A stretch of DNA of 64,000 bases, taken from positions 186,001-250,000 of the forward strand of contig NZ_FOYL01000013.1 of the NCBI RefSeq assembly GCF_900115955.1, read 5' to 3'. This DNA is from Lentzea waywayandensis (GTDB lineage Bacteria > Actinomycetota > Actinomycetes > Mycobacteriales > Pseudonocardiaceae). A program made the translations under genes and the position numbers. Each line of letters starts with the position of its first letter. The stretch's first letter is position 1. Positions 20,028 through 29,127 of the stretch are shown here, in pieces. Below the pieces are notes generated by a model that did not search any database, had not been told where the DNA came from, and saw nothing but the letters and a program-made list of their open reading frames with translations.

Positions 20028-20558
20028 GTGACACCCTCACGAAACTCTGTCGCAACGTACCTGCTACTCGCCGGGGCGGCGTTCGGCGGCGCACCGGGAG
20101 TCTCCCCGGTGAAAGTGAACGAGATCGCGCTCGGATCGAGCGGATTCGTAGAACTGCGCAACACCGGCTCCACCGAGGCAGACATCGGAGGATGGTCGGT
20201 CCAGGCCTGCGCCGGCAGCACTCCACGAATCCTTGCCACCATCCCACCGAGCACCGTGCTACCTCCGGGTGAATACTTCCTGATAGTCGGCAGCGCGTTC
20301 AGCGGAACGGTGCCCAACGGGATCGTCGTGCACACCGTGGACGGCTCCGGTGTTATCGCTCGAAACCGGCACGGCGCACACACCGACAGCGTGGGCCTGA
20401 CCTCGTCTTCTCCCTGCCGGGAAGACGGCCCGGCGACACCCTGTCCAAATTCTGGACAGAGCTCGGCGCTCGGCCGCGACAGCGCCTCACGAGACACCGA
20501 TCACAACTCGACAGACTTCACCTGCCGCATTCCCACTCCGGGAGAAAACAATCTTTAG
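20028..20558 (+). CDS. Secreted lamin-tail-domain protein
   Basis: About 176 residues from GTG 20028, though GTG 19995 is also possible. A hydrophobic stretch (YLLLAGAAFGGAPGV) acts as signal peptide, and the mature part is one lamin tail domain (LTD): VKVNEIALGSSGFVELRNTG, GGWSVQACAG and LPPGEYFLIVGSAF. The fold is an Ig-like beta sandwich found in many secreted bacterial proteins, often fused to nucleases or other enzymes; here it stands alone. Two C-terminal cysteine pairs may form disulfides. The second LTD gene follows after 137 bases. Confidence 0.75.
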   Translation: MTPSRNSVATYLLLAGAAFGGAPGVSPVKVNEIALGSSGFVELRNTGSTEADIGGWSVQACAGSTPRILATIPPSTVLPPGEYFLIVGSAFSGTVPNGIVVHTVDGSGVIARNRHGAHTDSVGLTSSSPCREDGPATPCPNSGQSSALGRDSASRDTDHNSTDFTCRIPTPGENNL

Positions 20559-20695
20559 GCAGTCTTGAATGGCCCCTTACGATCACCAGTAAATCGGAGC
20601 AAGGTCAGTCCCAGCGGCAAGACAGGTCGTTCTCCCAGACCAGAACGCCGCTCCGAGAAATACCCCGAGTTCATTTTCTCGAAAGGACTGGAACA

Positions 20696-21331
20696 ATGCG
20701 TCGACTGCTGAGCGGAGCCACGGCTCTCGCAATCGCGAGCACGATCGCGTTCGCGGGTATGGCCACCGCGGCCGAGGAGCCGGGTGCTCCTGAGGTCATG
20801 GCCGTGCCGGCTGTGCTCATCAACGAAGTTTCGACGATGGGCCCGAACGGGCCGCTCGACGAGGCCATCGAGATCATCAACACCACGGACCAGCAACTCG
20901 ACCTCACCAACTGGGTGTTGAAGATCTACAACCAGCAGAACCAGGTCATCCAGACGATCCCGCTGGTGGACGCCCTCGGCCAGCAGATCGTGCTGGCGCC
21001 CAAGAACAACGTCGGCTCCACGCTGGTGCTGACGGGTGCCGAGTTCTCCGGTACGACGAACACGCCGCACGTCCTTCCGGTGAACTTCATGGGCGTCGAG
21101 GGCGTTCCGGTGTACGGCGGCATCGCGATCTTCGGCAGCAACGCCCCGACCGCCTTCAAGATCGACGGCGTCGCGTTCTCGGCGAGCGCGGTCACTCCCA
21201 AGGAGAGCGTCAACGCCTCTCCTGAAACCGCGCAGACCGCCGCGCTGAACGGCTCGAACACCCGCAACATCCTGAACCAGGACACCAACAACAACCAGCG
21301 TGACTTCTCGCTGCAGGAGCGCACCTTCTAA
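20696..21331 (+). CDS. Secreted lamin-tail-domain protein
   Basis: 211 residues with a clear signal peptide (LLSGATALAIASTIAFAGMA, cleavage near ATAAEE) and a single LTD: VLINEVSTMGPNGPLDEAIE, LTNWVLKIYNQ and QIVLAPKNNVGST. The ATG follows AAAGGA by eight bases. Compared with the preceding LTD protein it is cysteine-poor and longer in the loops. The role is unknown; such domains may bind surfaces or envelope polymers. A strong hairpin terminator stands right after the stop. Confidence 0.82.
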   Translation: MRRLLSGATALAIASTIAFAGMATAAEEPGAPEVMAVPAVLINEVSTMGPNGPLDEAIEIINTTDQQLDLTNWVLKIYNQQNQVIQTIPLVDALGQQIVLAPKNNVGSTLVLTGAEFSGTTNTPHVLPVNFMGVEGVPVYGGIAIFGSNAPTAFKIDGVAFSASAVTPKESVNASPETAQTAALNGSNTRNILNQDTNNNQRDFSLQERTF

Positions 21332-21353
21332 GAGACCACTCCGCAGGTGCACC

Positions 21354-21396
21354 GAGGAAGCCCGGGCCGTCGTCGGACGACGGCCCGGGCTTCCTC
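21354..21396 (+). terminator. Perfect 21-bp inverted-repeat terminator
   Basis: Bases 21354-21374 are exactly complementary to 21376-21396 with one base between, making a very stable hairpin (arms start GAGGAAGCCCGGGCC). It has no T-run, as is common for actinobacterial terminators. It isolates the LTD genes from the protease gene. Confidence 0.88.
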
Positions 21397-21499
21397 GCGT
21401 GGCGCGAAGTCGCCAAAGGCGACCAACCGCCGCTTTCCGCTGTTCCGCAGGGAATTCCGGCCCCTCATCCTGCTGTGAACTGATCACAAGGAGGGCGCC

Positions 21500-24400
21500 G
21501 TGATTCGACACGTCTTGGCACTAGCCATCGCCGTGGCCACGCTCGTCGCACCGCCGGCGCACGGCGCCGCCTCGCCGCCACCGGCCCGGACATCCGAGAC
21601 CTCCCACCGGATCACGCTGATCACCGGTGACGTCGTCGACTACACCGAACGTTCGGACGGACGGAAGTCCGCCCAGATCCACGCCGCGCCCAGGGAAGGC
21701 GAGCCGCCGATCTTCCACACGATGACGACGGCCAAAGGTCTGCACGTCTACCCCTCCGACGCGATCGGCGCCGTCACGTCCGGCACCGTCGAACGCACTC
21801 TCTTCAACGTCACCGAACTCGTCCGCACCGGACAGTCCGACGACCGCACGACCACCGTCCCGGTGCTCATGACCGGTGGGATCAGCGCGAGCGCGCACAC
21901 GAGGATCAACAGCCTCAACGCGTCCGGCATCCACGTCGAGAAGGCCAAGGCGCAGGAGTTCTGGCGCTCCCTGGACATGAGCGTGAAATCCGGCGTGCGG
22001 GTGAAGTACGACCGGCCGATCAAGGTCACGCTCGACCAGACCACCAGGCAGATCGGCGCCCCGGCGGCGTGGGCCGCCGGCCTGAACGGCACCGGCGTCA
22101 CGGTCGCCGTCGTCGACACCGGCATCGACCCGCACCACCCCGACGTCGCGGCGAGGATCACCGCGACGGCGAACTTCTCCGACGAGCCCGACGTCACCGA
22201 CCAGCACGGCCACGGCACGCACGTCGCCTCGACCATCGCGGGCACCGGCGGGAAGTACACCGGTGTCGCCCCGGCAGCGAACCTGGTGATCGCGAAGGTG
22301 TTCAACGGTGCCGGCGAGGGCGACACCTCGCAGGTGATGGCGGGCATCGAGTGGGCGGCCCGGTCCGGCGCCAAGATCGTCAACCTCAGCCTCGGCGGCG
22401 ACGTCACGGACGGCTCCGACGATCTCAGCGCGCTGGTCGACCAACTGTCCGCGGAGACGGGTGTGCTGTTCGTGGTGGCGGCGGGAAACAACGGCCCGGC
22501 CGGACGTTCGGTCGCCTCCCCCGGCGCCGCGGCCTCCGCGCTGACGGTCGGCGCGGTCGACCGGCAGAACAAGCTCGCACCCTTCAGCAGCACCGGCCCG
22601 CGCATCGGCGACGCGCACGTGAAGCCCGAGATCAACGCGCCCGGTGTGGCAGTGGTGGCCGCGCGTGCCGCCGGCACGTCGATGGGCGCCCCGGTCTCCG
22701 ACCTCCACACCGCGGCCTCCGGCACCTCGATGGCCACGCCGCACGTCGCGGGCGCGGCCGCGCTGCTGGCTCAGCAGCATCCCGGCTGGTCCGCGCAGAC
22801 CTTGAAGAACGCGCTCGTGACCAGCGCCGCCGACGTGGGCATGCCGTGGCACGAGCAGGGCGCGGGTCGCCTGGACGTGGCGCGCGCGGTGACGCAGAAG
22901 GCGACGGCGACGGCGTCCGCGAGCTTCGGGCGCCAGGAGAAGGGAACCGGCGACAGGCTCACCCGGGAACTCGGCTACACCAACGACTCCGACTCCGCGC
23001 TCACCCTCGATCTCACCGCGTCGGTGAAGGGCTGGGACGGCAGGGCCACGACCGCGTTCCAGCTCAGCACCGCCCGCCTGACCATCCCGGCCCACGCCAA
23101 GGCCACCGCCACCCTCACCCTCGACCCCGACGCGGGCCCGGCAGGCGTCTACGGCGGTGTCGTCACCGCCACCGGTGCCGGCATCACCCTGCGCACGCCG
23201 GTCAGCGTCTACGAGGCACCGCAGACGTTCCCGGTGTCGGTGCACGTCCGTGACACCGCGGGCAGGGCGCCCGCGCCGGCCTTCGGTCAGCTGATCGACG
23301 ACTCCAACGGCGGGGACGACCTCAACGACCCGTTCGACGACACCGTCAACTACGTCTTCGACGTAGTGAACGGCGAGGGCCTCGCGAACGTGCCGAGCGG
23401 GCGTTACTCCGCGGTGAGCTGGGCGACCGAGAACACGGCGGGAGTGCGCCGCTGGTCCGCGCTGGCCGCACCGGAGCTGACCGTCGCCGGCGCTCAGGAC
23501 GTCTCGCTCGACGCGCAGCGGACCGTGCCGATCGAGGTCGTGCCACCAGGTCCGGCCGAACAACGCGACCGCACCGTCACGATGCGCCGCGTGCTGCCCG
23601 CCGAGGGGGAGAACCTGTCCTCGATCACCGAGACCTCGGCCGCGCTCGGTTCCGCGCCGTGGGAGGTCCGCGCGACACCTGCCCCGGCCGCGAAGAAGGG
23701 CGCGATCTCGTTGCAGGACAACGTCACGCTGCAGACCGCCACGGTCACGCTGACCTCCGGCGGCCGCACGCTCAAGGCCGAGGGCGACATCGCGGTGCTG
23801 TCCGCGAAGTGGTCCGGCGAGCTGACCGGTGGCATCAAGGTCGTGAAGATCAAGCCGGACACCCCCGCGGCCATGGTCAAGGCCGCCAACGCGGCCGCGG
23901 CCACCGCCGCCCAGGAAGGCAGGAAGGCTCTTCTGTCCTATGTGGACCAGCAGGGCGCGCTTCCGCTCACCGGGCAGGTCAGCACCGCGCTGCCGTCGCT
24001 GAGCGTCGGCAACGCCGACGGGGAGTTCCTCGCGGCGCAACCCGCGATCAAGCTGAGCATCAAGCCCGGTCCGGAGTCCGTGTTCAACCTCAGCTACCTC
24101 GACGCCAACGGCATCCCGGCCGGCCACCGCAGCACCGTCGATCCGGCGAAGCTCGTTCTGCGCAGGACCTCCTACCACGCCGACAAGCCCGGCCTCACCG
24201 TGCAGAAGACGTGGTATCCCTTCCCGACCGGGCTGTGGCAGACGCAGATCATGCGCGGCACCACGTTCACCCCGCCCGTGGCGTGGAACGAGTACATCGG
24301 CCCCGGCGACGACCGGATCGTCTGGAAGCGCTCGGTCACGTTGAGCGGCACGGATGCCAAGGGCGCCAGGGCGGCGATGGCGATGTACCAGGAGAACGTG

Positions 24401-25216
24401 TTCCGCGCCGGCCAGGCCCCTGCCGTCGAGAGGTGGTTCGCGGGCCCGATGCACAGCACCGCGCTCGACCTCCAGTCCGACCACCCCGCCCGCTATCCCG
24501 CCGCGGGTGACGCGTGGCGCCAGCTCTGCTCGAACTGCCGGACCGGCGACACGTTCGTCCCCGCCCTGCAGTGGAGCGACGGCAACCCCGGCCACTACAC
24601 AAACCCCTACCAGAACAGCAAGTTCTTCACGACGACCAAGGTCCGGCTCTTCCAGGGCGACCGCGAGATCGGGCAGAACCAGGACCCGCTCGCGTTCTAC
24701 CCGACCTTCCCCCTGTCGCCCGAGCAGGCCACCTATCGCCTCGAGACGATCGAGACCCACGCGCCGGGAGCCATCGCTGGGGCGGTCAACCCGGTCCTGT
24801 TCACGCTCGCTCCGCGCACCGAGACGACGTGGACGTTCCAGTCACGCCGTTCGCTCAACCCGCCGCCGCGCGGCTACTCCTGCCACGCCCAGGCGACCAG
24901 CTGCCAGTTCCAGCCACTCGTCCAGCTGCGTCACGACCTGCCGCTCGACCTGACGAACTCCGCGCCGGCGAACAAGTCGTTCGTCTACCACGTCAGCGCT
25001 TCGGGCAGCGCGCCCGTGACGGTGGTGAAGGTGCTGTGGTCCACCGACGGCGTGACGTGGCGGCCCGCACAGGTCCAGCCCGACGGTGACCGCTGGCAGG
25101 TCACCGTCGACAAGCCCAGCGGCGAGGTGTCGCTGCGCACGGAGGCCAGGGACGGCTCCGGGAACACGGTCACGCAGATCATGCAGAAGGCCTTCCGGAC
25201 TCACTCCGGTGGCTGA
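21500..25216 (+). CDS. Large secreted subtilisin-like serine protease (S8)
   Basis: 1238 residues from GTG 21500 with AAGGAGG ahead. A signal peptide covers about 1-22, then a propeptide to about 185. The S8 catalytic domain has D206 (VVDTGID), H238 (HGHGTHVAS), oxyanion N330 (AAGNNGP) and S410 (GTSMATPHVAG). About 780 further residues form beta-rich accessory domains, as in Streptomyces S8 proteases of over 1000 residues. It is exported and probably cleaved at the propeptide. It stands alone as a transcription unit and its last 16 bases overlap the convergent regulator gene. Confidence 0.93.
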   Translation: MIRHVLALAIAVATLVAPPAHGAASPPPARTSETSHRITLITGDVVDYTERSDGRKSAQIHAAPREGEPPIFHTMTTAKGLHVYPSDAIGAVTSGTVERTLFNVTELVRTGQSDDRTTTVPVLMTGGISASAHTRINSLNASGIHVEKAKAQEFWRSLDMSVKSGVRVKYDRPIKVTLDQTTRQIGAPAAWAAGLNGTGVTVAVVDTGIDPHHPDVAARITATANFSDEPDVTDQHGHGTHVASTIAGTGGKYTGVAPAANLVIAKVFNGAGEGDTSQVMAGIEWAARSGAKIVNLSLGGDVTDGSDDLSALVDQLSAETGVLFVVAAGNNGPAGRSVASPGAAASALTVGAVDRQNKLAPFSSTGPRIGDAHVKPEINAPGVAVVAARAAGTSMGAPVSDLHTAASGTSMATPHVAGAAALLAQQHPGWSAQTLKNALVTSAADVGMPWHEQGAGRLDVARAVTQKATATASASFGRQEKGTGDRLTRELGYTNDSDSALTLDLTASVKGWDGRATTAFQLSTARLTIPAHAKATATLTLDPDAGPAGVYGGVVTATGAGITLRTPVSVYEAPQTFPVSVHVRDTAGRAPAPAFGQLIDDSNGGDDLNDPFDDTVNYVFDVVNGEGLANVPSGRYSAVSWATENTAGVRRWSALAAPELTVAGAQDVSLDAQRTVPIEVVPPGPAEQRDRTVTMRRVLPAEGENLSSITETSAALGSAPWEVRATPAPAAKKGAISLQDNVTLQTATVTLTSGGRTLKAEGDIAVLSAKWSGELTGGIKVVKIKPDTPAAMVKAANAAAATAAQEGRKALLSYVDQQGALPLTGQVSTALPSLSVGNADGEFLAAQPAIKLSIKPGPESVFNLSYLDANGIPAGHRSTVDPAKLVLRRTSYHADKPGLTVQKTWYPFPTGLWQTQIMRGTTFTPPVAWNEYIGPGDDRIVWKRSVTLSGTDAKGARAAMAMYQENVFRAGQAPAVERWFAGPMHSTALDLQSDHPARYPAAGDAWRQLCSNCRTGDTFVPALQWSDGNPGHYTNPYQNSKFFTTTKVRLFQGDREIGQNQDPLAFYPTFPLSPEQATYRLETIETHAPGAIAGAVNPVLFTLAPRTETTWTFQSRRSLNPPPRGYSCHAQATSCQFQPLVQLRHDLPLDLTNSAPANKSFVYHVSASGSAPVTVVKVLWSTDGVTWRPAQVQPDGDRWQVTVDKPSGEVSLRTEARDGSGNTVTQIMQKAFRTHSGG

Positions 25217-26175
25217 GGTGGTGGCAGCAGGGAACTAGCACCTCGAGCCGCAGCGCGCAGACCCGCCTGGAAACGGGTCTGCGCGCCCAACTCGTCCATC
25301 AGCCGGTGCAGGCGCCGCTGGTAGGTCCGGTAGCTCAGCCCGAGCTGCTTGGCGATGCTGCGGTCCGGCAACCCGGTGGCCAGCAACGCGAGCAGCCGCG
25401 CGTCCGCGATCGAGACCTCGGAGCTCGCCGGCTGGCCGGGCAGCGACAGCGGTACGGCGTCCGCCCAGAGCTTCGCGAACAACGCCCCGAGCGAGTCGAG
25501 CAACGCCGACCGGTGCACGATCACCGCGCTCTCCAGCGTCGTCTCGGTGCTGTACAACGGAATGAGCCCGAGGTGGGAGTCCGCGAGGATCATCTTCGTC
25601 GGCGCGACCGCGACGACCCGCGCCTCCTCCCCCAGCGAGAGTCCCATCTCCAGGTCCGCGCGCAGGTCGTGCAGTTCCAACGCCCGGCGCTCGTAGATGC
25701 CCCGGAACCGGACGCCGCGGTTCAGCAGCTCCTCCTCCACCGGGTGCAACGACGTGGGCGCCTTGGCGTACGGCGGCTTGTCCACGAACCGCACCTCGTG
25801 CCGGGCCGTGCGCATCACCTGGTCCGCGCGCCGCGAGATCGCGTCGGCCCCGTGCACCACCTCGACGAGGTCTGCCGGAGCGCGCACGCCCGCCGCTCGT
25901 TCGTAGCGGACCTGCAACGCGCCCGCCAGCAGCCGCTCCCGCCGCAGGTCGTCCTCGCGGCGCAGGAAGTACGCCGCCAGCGCGACGTCCGGGGCGACGG
26001 CCGTGTGCAGCCCGTCGATCTGGTGGACGAAGCCGAGCTCGGTCAACGACCTGAGAGCGGTCCGCACCGCCCGCTCGGCCAGCCCTGCCGCAGGGCACAG
26101 CTCCGCCAGCCCCAGCTGGTAGGAGTCCACGAGCGCCTCGTAGACCGCGAGTTCCGTCGGACGCAATCCGAGCAC
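25201..26175 (-). CDS. Two-HTH regulator (TrmB-like start, LuxR-like end)
   Basis: 324 residues. The N-terminus (about 1-60) is a TrmB-type winged helix (LRPTELAVYEALVDSYQLGL). The middle part resembles a phospholipase D-like effector region (VRFVDKPPYAK, RGVRFRGIYERRAL). The C-terminus has a LuxR-type helix-turn-helix, PDRSIAKQLGLSYRTYQRR (270-288). This architecture occurs in actinobacterial regulators, frequently next to secreted proteases, so control of the S8 gene is plausible but inferred. Confidence 0.82.
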   Translation of the reverse strand: MLGLRPTELAVYEALVDSYQLGLAELCPAAGLAERAVRTALRSLTELGFVHQIDGLHTAVAPDVALAAYFLRREDDLRRERLLAGALQVRYERAAGVRAPADLVEVVHGADAISRRADQVMRTARHEVRFVDKPPYAKAPTSLHPVEEELLNRGVRFRGIYERRALELHDLRADLEMGLSLGEEARVVAVAPTKMILADSHLGLIPLYSTETTLESAVIVHRSALLDSLGALFAKLWADAVPLSLPGQPASSEVSIADARLLALLATGLPDRSIAKQLGLSYRTYQRRLHRLMDELGAQTRFQAGLRAAARGASSLLPPPQPPE

Positions 26176-26237
26176 GCAAGCCAGTATGCCGACTTCGGGC
26201 AGGCGTTGACGCGGGGCCGGAAACGGGTGTAGACATC

Positions 26238-26259
26238 GGTTGAAAAGGTTTTCACAACC
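26238..26259. promoter_or_regulatory. Inverted repeat upstream of the GH28-GH28-GH31 operon
   Basis: TGAAAA, GG, TTTTCA (26241-26254) is a 14-base inverted repeat, and GGTTG/CAACC (26238-26242/26255-26259) brackets it one base off centre. It is the only AT-rich segment in the intergenic gap and lies 56 bases ahead of the GH28 start, a good place for a sugar-responsive repressor of LacI or IclR type. Confidence 0.55.
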
Positions 26260-26314
26260 TTCTCATCGCCGCCGCTCGCAGTTGTGCCAACGCATGCGTG
26301 CGAAAGGACGGCCG

Positions 26315-27739
26315 ATGGAGACCAACCGCCGCGACTTCCTCAAAGTCGCCGGTGCCACCGCGGGTGTCACGATGTTGTCCGGCTCGTTCCTGTCGGCGCC
26401 GGTCGCCTCGGCCCAGGAACACACCGCGATACCGATGGCCGAGTCGCCGTGGGACCAGGTGCCGGCGATCCTCGCGAAGATCGTGCCGCCCACGTTCCCC
26501 GATGCCAGGTTCGACGTCACCGCGTACGGCGCCAAGGGTGACGGCAAGACGAAGAACACCGAGGCGTTCAGGAAGGCCGTCGAGGCCTGCACCGCGGCGG
26601 GCGGCGGCCAGGTCGTCGTGCCCAAGGGCACCTTCCTGACCGGCGCGATCACCTTGCTGAGCAACGTGAACCTGCACGTCTCGGAAGGCGCCACCATCCG
26701 GTTCTCCACCGATCCCAAGGACTTCCCGCTGGTCTACACCCGGTGGCAGGGCATCGAGTGCATGAACTTCTCGTCGTTCATCTACGCCCGCAAGGCCGAG
26801 AACATCGCGATCACCGGGCCTGGCCTGATCGACGGCCAGGGCCCGTCCGGTCCGTGGTTCGACTACGACGGCAAGCGGCAGCCCGACTGGGAACAGCTCC
26901 AGAAATGGGCTGTCGACAACAGGCCGGTGACCGACCGCAAGTTCGGCATGGGCCACTACCTGAAGCCGAACATGATCACGCTCTACGAGTGCCGCAACGT
27001 CCTCGTCGAGGGCGTTCAGCTGCGCAACTCCGCGATGTGGAACGTGCATCCCGTGCTGTGCGGCAACGTGACGATCCGGAACATCTTCGTCTACAGCCGC
27101 GGCGGCATGGTCGACGGCTGCGATCCCGAGGCCTCGCAGTACGTCCACATCACCGGGTGCCGGTTCGACTGCGGCGACGACGGCATCGCGATCAAGGCCG
27201 GCCGCGACATCGACGGCCGCCGAGTCGGCGTGGCCAGCGAGAACATCGTCATCGAGAACTGCTCGTTCGAGGGCCGCTGGGGCGCTCTGACGGTCGGCAG
27301 CGAGATGTCCGGCGGTGTGCGCAACGTCTTCTTCCAGGACTGCACGGTGAAGAAGGGCTCGTCGTACAAGCCGTTCCACGTCCTGTACATCAAGACGAAC
27401 AAGCGGCGCGGCGGCACCGTCGAGAACATCCACGCCCGGCGGATCAAGGCCACCGACGTCGACCGCGAGGCGATCATGGTGACGCTGAACTACAGCCTCA
27501 CCGGCCCCGGCTACGGCCCGATCGTGAACCCCAAGGTGCAGAACATCACCGCCGACGGCTTCACCGTCAACGGGGTCAAGAAGACCGCCGTCACCCTGGA
27601 CGGACTCGGCGAGTCGCACATCAGGAACGTCGCGATCTCCAACAGCACCTTCACGAACGTGAGCACCGCGAAGCCCAGCGTCAAGAACGCGGACGGCACC
27701 ACGTTCACCAACGTGACCATCAACGGCAAGAAGGTCTGA
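26315..27739 (+). CDS. Tat-exported GH28 polygalacturonase-like enzyme
   Basis: 474 residues. A twin-arginine signal (NRRDFLK, then a hydrophobic stretch ending ASAQE) predicts folded export. The right-handed beta-helix of glycoside hydrolase family 28 shows FDVTAYGAKGDGKTKNTEAF near residue 66, D270 in DGCDPE, D288/D289 in CGDDGIAIKAGR, and YIKTNKRRGG for the substrate-binding RIK-like element. The usual histidine motif is represented by GSEMSGG, as in exo-type and rhamnogalacturonan-acting relatives. It cleaves galacturonan-type chains. It is the first gene of a three-gene operon; ATG 26315 is fixed by AAAGGA upstream. Confidence 0.9.
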   Translation: METNRRDFLKVAGATAGVTMLSGSFLSAPVASAQEHTAIPMAESPWDQVPAILAKIVPPTFPDARFDVTAYGAKGDGKTKNTEAFRKAVEACTAAGGGQVVVPKGTFLTGAITLLSNVNLHVSEGATIRFSTDPKDFPLVYTRWQGIECMNFSSFIYARKAENIAITGPGLIDGQGPSGPWFDYDGKRQPDWEQLQKWAVDNRPVTDRKFGMGHYLKPNMITLYECRNVLVEGVQLRNSAMWNVHPVLCGNVTIRNIFVYSRGGMVDGCDPEASQYVHITGCRFDCGDDGIAIKAGRDIDGRRVGVASENIVIENCSFEGRWGALTVGSEMSGGVRNVFFQDCTVKKGSSYKPFHVLYIKTNKRRGGTVENIHARRIKATDVDREAIMVTLNYSLTGPGYGPIVNPKVQNITADGFTVNGVKKTAVTLDGLGESHIRNVAISNSTFTNVSTAKPSVKNADGTTFTNVTINGKKV

Positions 27740-27750
27740 GGAGAACCCCT

Positions 27751-29127
27751 GTGTCCTTGTCACGTCGTGATTTCGCACGTGTCTCCGGCCTGACCGCCGC
27801 CGGTGTCCTGCTCCCCACGGGGATCGCCGGCGCGGCCGCGGACCCCTGGCGCGAGGTGCCGTTGATCCTGGCGCGCGTCTGCCCGCCGCGTTTCCGCAGG
27901 AAGGACTACGACGTCACCGCGTTCGGCGCGAAGGGTGACGGCCTCACCAAGAACACCGAGGCGTTCCAGCGCGCGATCACTGCATGCCACCGCGCTGGTG
28001 GCGGACGTGTCGTGGTGCCCGCCGGCACGTTCCTCACCGGCGGCATCCGCCTTCTGTCCAATGTGGAGCTCCACGTCCGCGAGAGTGCCATCGTCAAGTT
28101 CTCCACCGACCCCGAGGACTACCTGCCGCTCGTGCTCACCCGCTGGGAGGGCACGCTCTGCTACAACTACCAGCCGTTCATCTACGCGTTCGAGCAGAAG
28201 AACATCGCCATCACCGGGCACGGCACGATCGACGGCGACGCTCCGAGCGGCAAATGGGCGAGCTGGGGCGCGGGCTCCACGGCGTTGCTGCGGCAGTGGG
28301 GCGAGGACGGCGTCCCGGTCGAGCAGCGGATCATGGGGCCGGGGAAGAACATGCGGCCGAACATGATCCAGTTCTTCCGCTGCCAGAACCTGCTGGTCGA
28401 GGACGTGCTGATCCGCAACCCGGCGATGTGGTCGCTGCACTTCGTGTTCTCGCGCAACATCACCGTGCGCCGGATCGAGATCTACTCCACGAACTCGCAG
28501 GGTGACGGCGTCGACCTCGACTCGTCGTCCTACGCGCACGTGCACGACTCGAAGTTCAACACCAACGACGACTGCGTCGTGGTGAAGTGCGGACGCGACG
28601 CCGACGGACGGCGGGTCGGCATCCCGTCCACGCACGTCGTGGTGGAGCGCTGCAAGTTCTCCGGCCGCTGGGGCGGGATCACGATCGGCAGCGAGATGTC
28701 TGGTGGCGTACGGAAGGTGTTCTGCCGCGACTGCGAGATCAACGCGCCGGACTTCCCCGGCCGCTATCCGATCAAGCACGCCCTCTACATCAAGACCAAC
28801 CAGGACCGCGGCGGCGTGATCGACGGCGTCCACCTGCGCAACGTCTTCGGGCAGAACGTCGAGCGCGAGATCCTGTACGTGTCGATGTACTACCAGAACG
28901 GCGGCACGAAGGGCTTCTTCCCGCAGATCGACAACCTCACGATCGACCGGATGCGGATCGACGGCGGCCGGGTCGCGGCGACCTTCCGCGGCTTCCCGCA
29001 ACAGCACATCAGGAACGTCCGGATCACCAACTCGACGTTCACCGCGATCACCGCGCCGAACCTGATCGAGCACACCGACGGCCTGGTGTTCCGCAACACC
29101 ACGATCAACGGGGTGGTGCCGGCATGA
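27751..29127 (+). CDS. Second Tat-exported GH28 enzyme
   Basis: 458 residues from GTG 27751, eleven bases behind the preceding stop with GGAGA between. It again has a Tat signal (SRRDFARVSG) and the GH28 beta-helix: YDVTAFGAKGDGLTKNTEAF, DGVDLD (252-257), NDDCVVVKCGRD (D273/D274), GSEMSGG and YIKTNQDRGG. It is a paralogue of the preceding enzyme but differs in the loop that replaces DGCDPE, so the pair probably acts on different positions or side chains of pectin. Its stop overlaps the GH31 start as ATGA. Confidence 0.9.
   Translation: MSLSRRDFARVSGLTAAGVLLPTGIAGAAADPWREVPLILARVCPPRFRRKDYDVTAFGAKGDGLTKNTEAFQRAITACHRAGGGRVVVPAGTFLTGGIRLLSNVELHVRESAIVKFSTDPEDYLPLVLTRWEGTLCYNYQPFIYAFEQKNIAITGHGTIDGDAPSGKWASWGAGSTALLRQWGEDGVPVEQRIMGPGKNMRPNMIQFFRCQNLLVEDVLIRNPAMWSLHFVFSRNITVRRIEIYSTNSQGDGVDLDSSSYAHVHDSKFNTNDDCVVVKCGRDADGRRVGIPSTHVVVERCKFSGRWGGITIGSEMSGGVRKVFCRDCEINAPDFPGRYPIKHALYIKTNQDRGGVIDGVHLRNVFGQNVEREILYVSMYYQNGGTKGFFPQIDNLTIDRMRIDGGRVAATFRGFPQQHIRNVRITNSTFTAITAPNLIEHTDGLVFRNTTINGVVPA

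Noticed and set aside
21521..24760. 1079-codon minus-strand frame opposite the subtilisin
   Set aside because: Val/Arg/Gly-rich antisense shadow; the plus strand has an intact catalytic triad, signal peptide and ribosome site.
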